Assembly (NCBI GenBank): GCA_964533515.1
Contig: CAZHMB010000028.1
Span: 1 to 6,877 of the forward strand
Length of the DNA stretch: 6,877 nt
Direction: 5' to 3'
Origin: CAZHMB01 sp964533515
Lineage (GTDB): Archaea > Nanobdellota > Nanobdellia > Pacearchaeales > GW2011-AR1
The position numbers and the translations under genes are program-made. Shown here piece after piece: positions 4,813 to 6,877 of the stretch; within the stretch, counting starts at the first letter, position 1, and each line of letters opens with the position of its first letter. Under the pieces are notes generated by a model. It was not told where the DNA came from. It saw nothing but the letters and a program-made list of their open reading frames with translations, and searched no databases.

Positions 4813-6378
4813 TTATCCCTTATTTTTCCACGCAACTCCACCACCAGCCCCGACAATAATTAAAACAATAATTAAAACCCATAACCAAGTTAAATCTTTC
4901 TCACCTTCATCTCCAGTTTCTGCTGCCCCAACTTCTTCCCCAGTTCCACCGATAGTTTCACCTTCCGGAATTATCTCATGTATCTTTTGGATTGTTAAAC
5001 TTGCTTCATTTGAATCCTTATCTATTGAATTCAACAAAACATAAATATCATAATAATTATCCTCGGTAACATCAACTTTTGCATCCTCACCAATTCCTAA
5101 TATAACCTGCACTGTGTCTGAAGAAATATTCACCGTAACTTCCTCACTACCTTCATCAATTTCAACAACACCAACGTGGTGATCATCTCCACCAACTTCA
5201 ACTCTTACTCGATGTTTAACTTTTAACTCTCTTGACAATCCGTTTTCCATCTCGGCTTCATTTGAAACATAAGTTGATGTCCAATAAGGAAGATTTTCAA
5301 TACTCGAACTAGAAGAGCTTGAAGGCGTTGCAGCAGCAGCAGCGGTCACAATTAATGTTCTCGTTGAGCTAGCCCCAACATTTCCGGAAGAATCTGTACA
5401 ATTAACACTCCAATTATGTGTGGCCACACTCAAAGAAGAATTATACATCCCAGCTGTTCCCCCGGTATTATTTACATTGGTTAAATTATTAGTACTAACA
5501 CCATCAAAGATTAAGCTACAATTTGAAACAGTAATAGTGTCCGAAACATTAAAAGTAAAATTATATGCACTTGTCGTTGAAGAAGTTGCATTTGCAGGGG
5601 CAATTAAAGTTACATTCGGCGCAGTTCCATCGTAAGTAATTGTGATGTATTCAGAACTATTAAGATTTCCCGCACTATCATTTGCATAAACAGTTATATT
5701 ATAATCGTTTCCGTCGTTTAATGCTGAACCATTTATAGTTACATTCCAATGATCTCCTGAAGTATTTGTTGCCTCCAAAAATGAAACTTGTGAACCATTT
5801 GAAATATTAAAATAAACCGTGCTAATACCAACAGTATCAGTAACTGTAGCATTTAAAATTTGCGTTGAAGTTATATTCGTATTATTAGAAGGTGTATTAA
5901 TTGCTGTAACTGCTGGCTTAGTCGTATCATTAACTTCCAAAGTCAAGTTTGAAGCATAAGTAGCTGTTGAATTCACTGTCTCGACAGTAATATTATAATC
6001 TCCCGGTGTAGCACATATAACATTAAACCAAAAATATTTTGTCTCGCTTTCATTAACCAAAAAAATTGTAGAGTTTGTAAAGGCCAAAACATTGGAATCA
6101 TTCTCGAAAGTTTCCCAGACGGCATCCGTTCCATTAGTTCCATCAACAAAAACACAACTTGCCGTAGAAGGTAAGGTGATGTTAACTTGAGTTATATTCA
6201 TTGTTGGCCCAGCATCAGTATTATTCACAGAAATGTTAAAAAAAGAACTAACATCTTCATCTACAGAAAAGGCAACACCGTCGGAAGTTGTTATCACATG
6301 CGCCGCAAATACAAATCCGAGAACACCAATTAATAAAAAGCCAAAAGCTAAGAAATTAATTAATTTTTTATCAACCAT
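4813..6378 (-). CDS. Secreted, membrane-anchored, sequon-rich surface protein
   Basis: A 521-residue envelope protein. A signal peptide occupies about 1-26 (hydrophobic INFLAFGFLLIGVLGFVFA, likely cleaved near FAA-H). An N-terminal beta domain covers about 27-150 and two Ig-like beta-sandwich repeats about 153-250 and 251-345, each opened by a TKPAV or TAPNV strand. A poly-Ala/poly-Ser linker follows (346-360). A second beta module (about 361-470) contains VGVVEIDEGSEEVTVNIS and VDVTEDNYYDIYVLLNSI. Then come a Gly/Glu linker, one membrane helix (about 497-516) and a short WKNKG tail inside the cell. I count about 34 N-x-S/T sequons, nearly all in residues 48-330, so the outer part is probably heavily N-glycosylated. 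It could be an S-layer component or an adhesin; there is no PGF-CTERM or LPXTG-like sorting signal. Its TATA box lies about 32 nt upstream of ATG 6378. Confidence 0.85.
   Translation of the reverse strand: MVDKKLINFLAFGFLLIGVLGFVFAAHVITTSDGVAFSVDEDVSSFFNISVNNTDAGPTMNITQVNITLPSTASCVFVDGTNGTDAVWETFENDSNVLAFTNSTIFLVNESETKYFWFNVICATPGDYNITVETVNSTATYASNLTLEVNDTTKPAVTAINTPSNNTNITSTQILNATVTDTVGISTVYFNISNGSQVSFLEATNTSGDHWNVTINGSALNDGNDYNITVYANDSAGNLNSSEYITITYDGTAPNVTLIAPANATSSTTSAYNFTFNVSDTITVSNCSLIFDGVSTNNLTNVNNTGGTAGMYNSSLSVATHNWSVNCTDSSGNVGASSTRTLIVTAAAAATPSSSSSSSIENLPYWTSTYVSNEAEMENGLSRELKVKHRVRVEVGGDDHHVGVVEIDEGSEEVTVNISSDTVQVILGIGEDAKVDVTEDNYYDIYVLLNSIDKDSNEASLTIQKIHEIIPEGETIGGTGEEVGAAETGDEGEKDLTWLWVLIIVLIIVGAGGGVAWKNKG
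5330..5345 (-). repeat. GCT triplet repeat coding poly-alanine
   Basis: On the minus strand four GCT codons and one GCA give five consecutive alanines (346-350) at the start of the linker between the Ig-like domains and the membrane-proximal module of the surface protein. A run of seven serines (353-359) follows with mixed codons. Triplet slippage would change linker length without breaking the frame. Confidence 0.7.
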
Positions 6379-6419
6379 CTTTTATACCTTTTATATGAAA
6401 AAAGGGTATATAAATATTT
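6374..6419 (-). promoter_or_regulatory. Promoter and start region of the surface-protein gene
   Basis: The minus strand has TTTATATA at 6407-6414, about 32 nt before ATG 6378, which leaves a leader of only a few bases. A weak AAAGGT (6386-6391) lies 7 nt before the ATG and could act as a Shine-Dalgarno if transcription begins further up. The region occurs a second time at 4747-4792. Confidence 0.6.
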
Positions 6420-6427
6420 CTAAATTA

Positions 6428-6694
6428 TTAAATCTTGTAAACCCTGTAACCGTCGTGAACATCTTCAGGAACAAGAATTCCTATCTCATCTCCTTTCTTT
6501 GCTTTCTCAATTTTTTCTCGGTTAATTTCCATACTGTCAACTTTCATCTTAACATCTTTCTCTCCGCCGACAATTTCAATTTCATCCCCAACTTTCAACC
6601 CCGCAGAAAGTTTAATCGCCGCAGCCTTGACATGTTTAAAATAATGAGAAACAACCCCAATCTTCTTCCCTTCAGATTCTTTTTCTTCTTTCAT
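6428..6694 (-). CDS. Stand-alone EF-Tu domain-2-like beta-barrel protein
   Basis: An 88-residue protein built like the second domain of translational GTPases, without any GTPase domain. KKIGVVSHYFKHVKAAAIKL (10-29) is the first strand pair, LKVGDEIEIVGGE (33-45) is the typical KVGDxIxIxG turn, and MEINREKIEKAKKGDEIGI (55-73) matches the MQxxxxxVxxAxxGDxVGI pattern of EF-Tu/IF-2 domain 2. Small proteins of this kind occur in many archaea and bacteria and are usually annotated as translation elongation factor-like; their role is unknown. The start at ATG 6694 is set by a strong Shine-Dalgarno. The surface-protein gene follows in the same direction after 49 bases, with its own promoter. I find no evidence for a partner. 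Confidence 0.83.
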   Translation of the reverse strand: MKEEKESEGKKIGVVSHYFKHVKAAAIKLSAGLKVGDEIEIVGGEKDVKMKVDSMEINREKIEKAKKGDEIGILVPEDVHDGYRVYKI

Positions 6695-6699
6695 GTTTT

Positions 6700-6705
6700 A
6701 CCTCC
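6700..6705 (-). promoter_or_regulatory. Strong Shine-Dalgarno of the EF-Tu-domain-like gene
   Basis: The minus strand reads GGAGGT, 5 nt before ATG 6694, the best ribosome binding site in the window. An out-of-frame ATG at 6707 overlaps it and opens only a short frame. Confidence 0.75.
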
Positions 6706-6724
6706 ATAAAAACAAAGAAAAAAG

Positions 6725-6734
6725 ATTATAAAAA
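6725..6734 (-). promoter_or_regulatory. TATA-like box of the EF-Tu-domain-like gene
   Basis: The minus strand reads TTTTTATAAT. Transcription about 25 nt downstream would begin near 6704-6708, very close to or inside the Shine-Dalgarno, so the exact start of the mRNA is uncertain. Confidence 0.45.
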
Positions 6735-6877
6735 TGTTTCTCCAACCCGGTTAAAAAAGTTTTGGATTTTACTCTCATTTGGCCATTCAAATTAGAAAGA
6801 AGGGCGGGTTTTCGAGCCTGCGAGAAAGTTAGAGGGAAATATGAAATCTAAAACTCAAGGTTAAAAGGAAATTTTCA
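6735..6877. other. Right-edge non-coding stretch with hairpin and promoter-like box
   Basis: No convincing reading frame is visible on either strand. The plus strand has GGTTAAAAAAG near 6749-6759, a possible TATA box. A seven-pair hairpin lies at 6804-6821 with a TTCG loop (6811-6814): GCGGGTT pairs with AGCCTGC including two G-U pairs. Downstream, AGAGGG (6831-6836) precedes an ATG at 6841 that opens only seven codons (MKSKTQG, stop at 6862-6864). This may be a structured RNA or the leader of a gene beyond the window. It does not match tRNA, 5S rRNA, or the RNase P or SRP RNA signatures I know. Confidence 0.4.

Noticed and set aside
6233..6709. 158-residue plus-strand open frame
   Set aside because: It lies antisense to the EF-Tu-domain gene and the start of the surface-protein gene, with a low-complexity Phe/Asn/Leu-rich translation and no promoter in the right place.
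6841..6864. Seven-codon frame MKSKTQG with AGAGGG upstream
   Set aside because: Too short to call; it may be a leader peptide or chance.
6832..6876. End of a minus-strand gene entering from the right
   Set aside because: One frame is open for about 15 codons before a stop, which is expected by chance and shows no motif.

Overview
The window is archaeal chromosomal DNA, AT-rich, most likely from a DPANN-type lineage (Pacearchaeota/Woesearchaeota-like; this placement is inference). The archaeal evidence is direct: a Nop10 H/ACA protein, an aIF2-alpha subunit, an archaeal-type uS15, a GAN/RecJ-like DHH protein, a family-4 uracil-DNA glycosylase, and TATA boxes about 25-27 nt ahead of several start codons, which points to leaderless transcripts. 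I see no insertion sequence, CRISPR array, integrase or phage gene.

Layout. A tRNA-Gln(UUG) and a MinD/ParA-like ATPase lie on the minus strand at the left end. A divergent promoter region follows. Four plus-strand information-processing genes come next: ribosomal protein uS15, a RecJ/GAN-type DHH phosphoesterase, aIF2-alpha and a 50-residue Nop10. uS15 and the DHH gene form one likely operon, with a Shine-Dalgarno only on the internal gene. aIF2-alpha has its own TATA box, and nop10 follows it after one base. The uracil-DNA glycosylase is convergent and overlaps the nop10 end by a few bases. A divergent promoter pair then serves the glycosylase and a 66-residue two-helix membrane protein. 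The right end holds, on the minus strand, a 521-residue secreted and membrane-anchored surface protein with about 34 N-glycosylation sequons, and a small stand-alone EF-Tu-domain-2-like barrel. The last 140 bases hold no convincing gene but contain a hairpin with a UUCG loop and a TATA-like element.

How they fit together. Most genes are core housekeeping: translation (tRNA, uS15, aIF2-alpha), rRNA modification (Nop10), replication or repair (DHH nuclease, glycosylase). The surface glycoprotein and small membrane protein are cell-envelope genes. I do not see a new multi-gene system. The points worth a second look are altered motifs in two repair/replication enzymes (NHH instead of DHH; His in place of the usual fourth Fe-S cysteine), a second copy of the surface-protein promoter and start region placed downstream of the small membrane gene, a trimmed uS15, and a possible structured RNA at the right edge.
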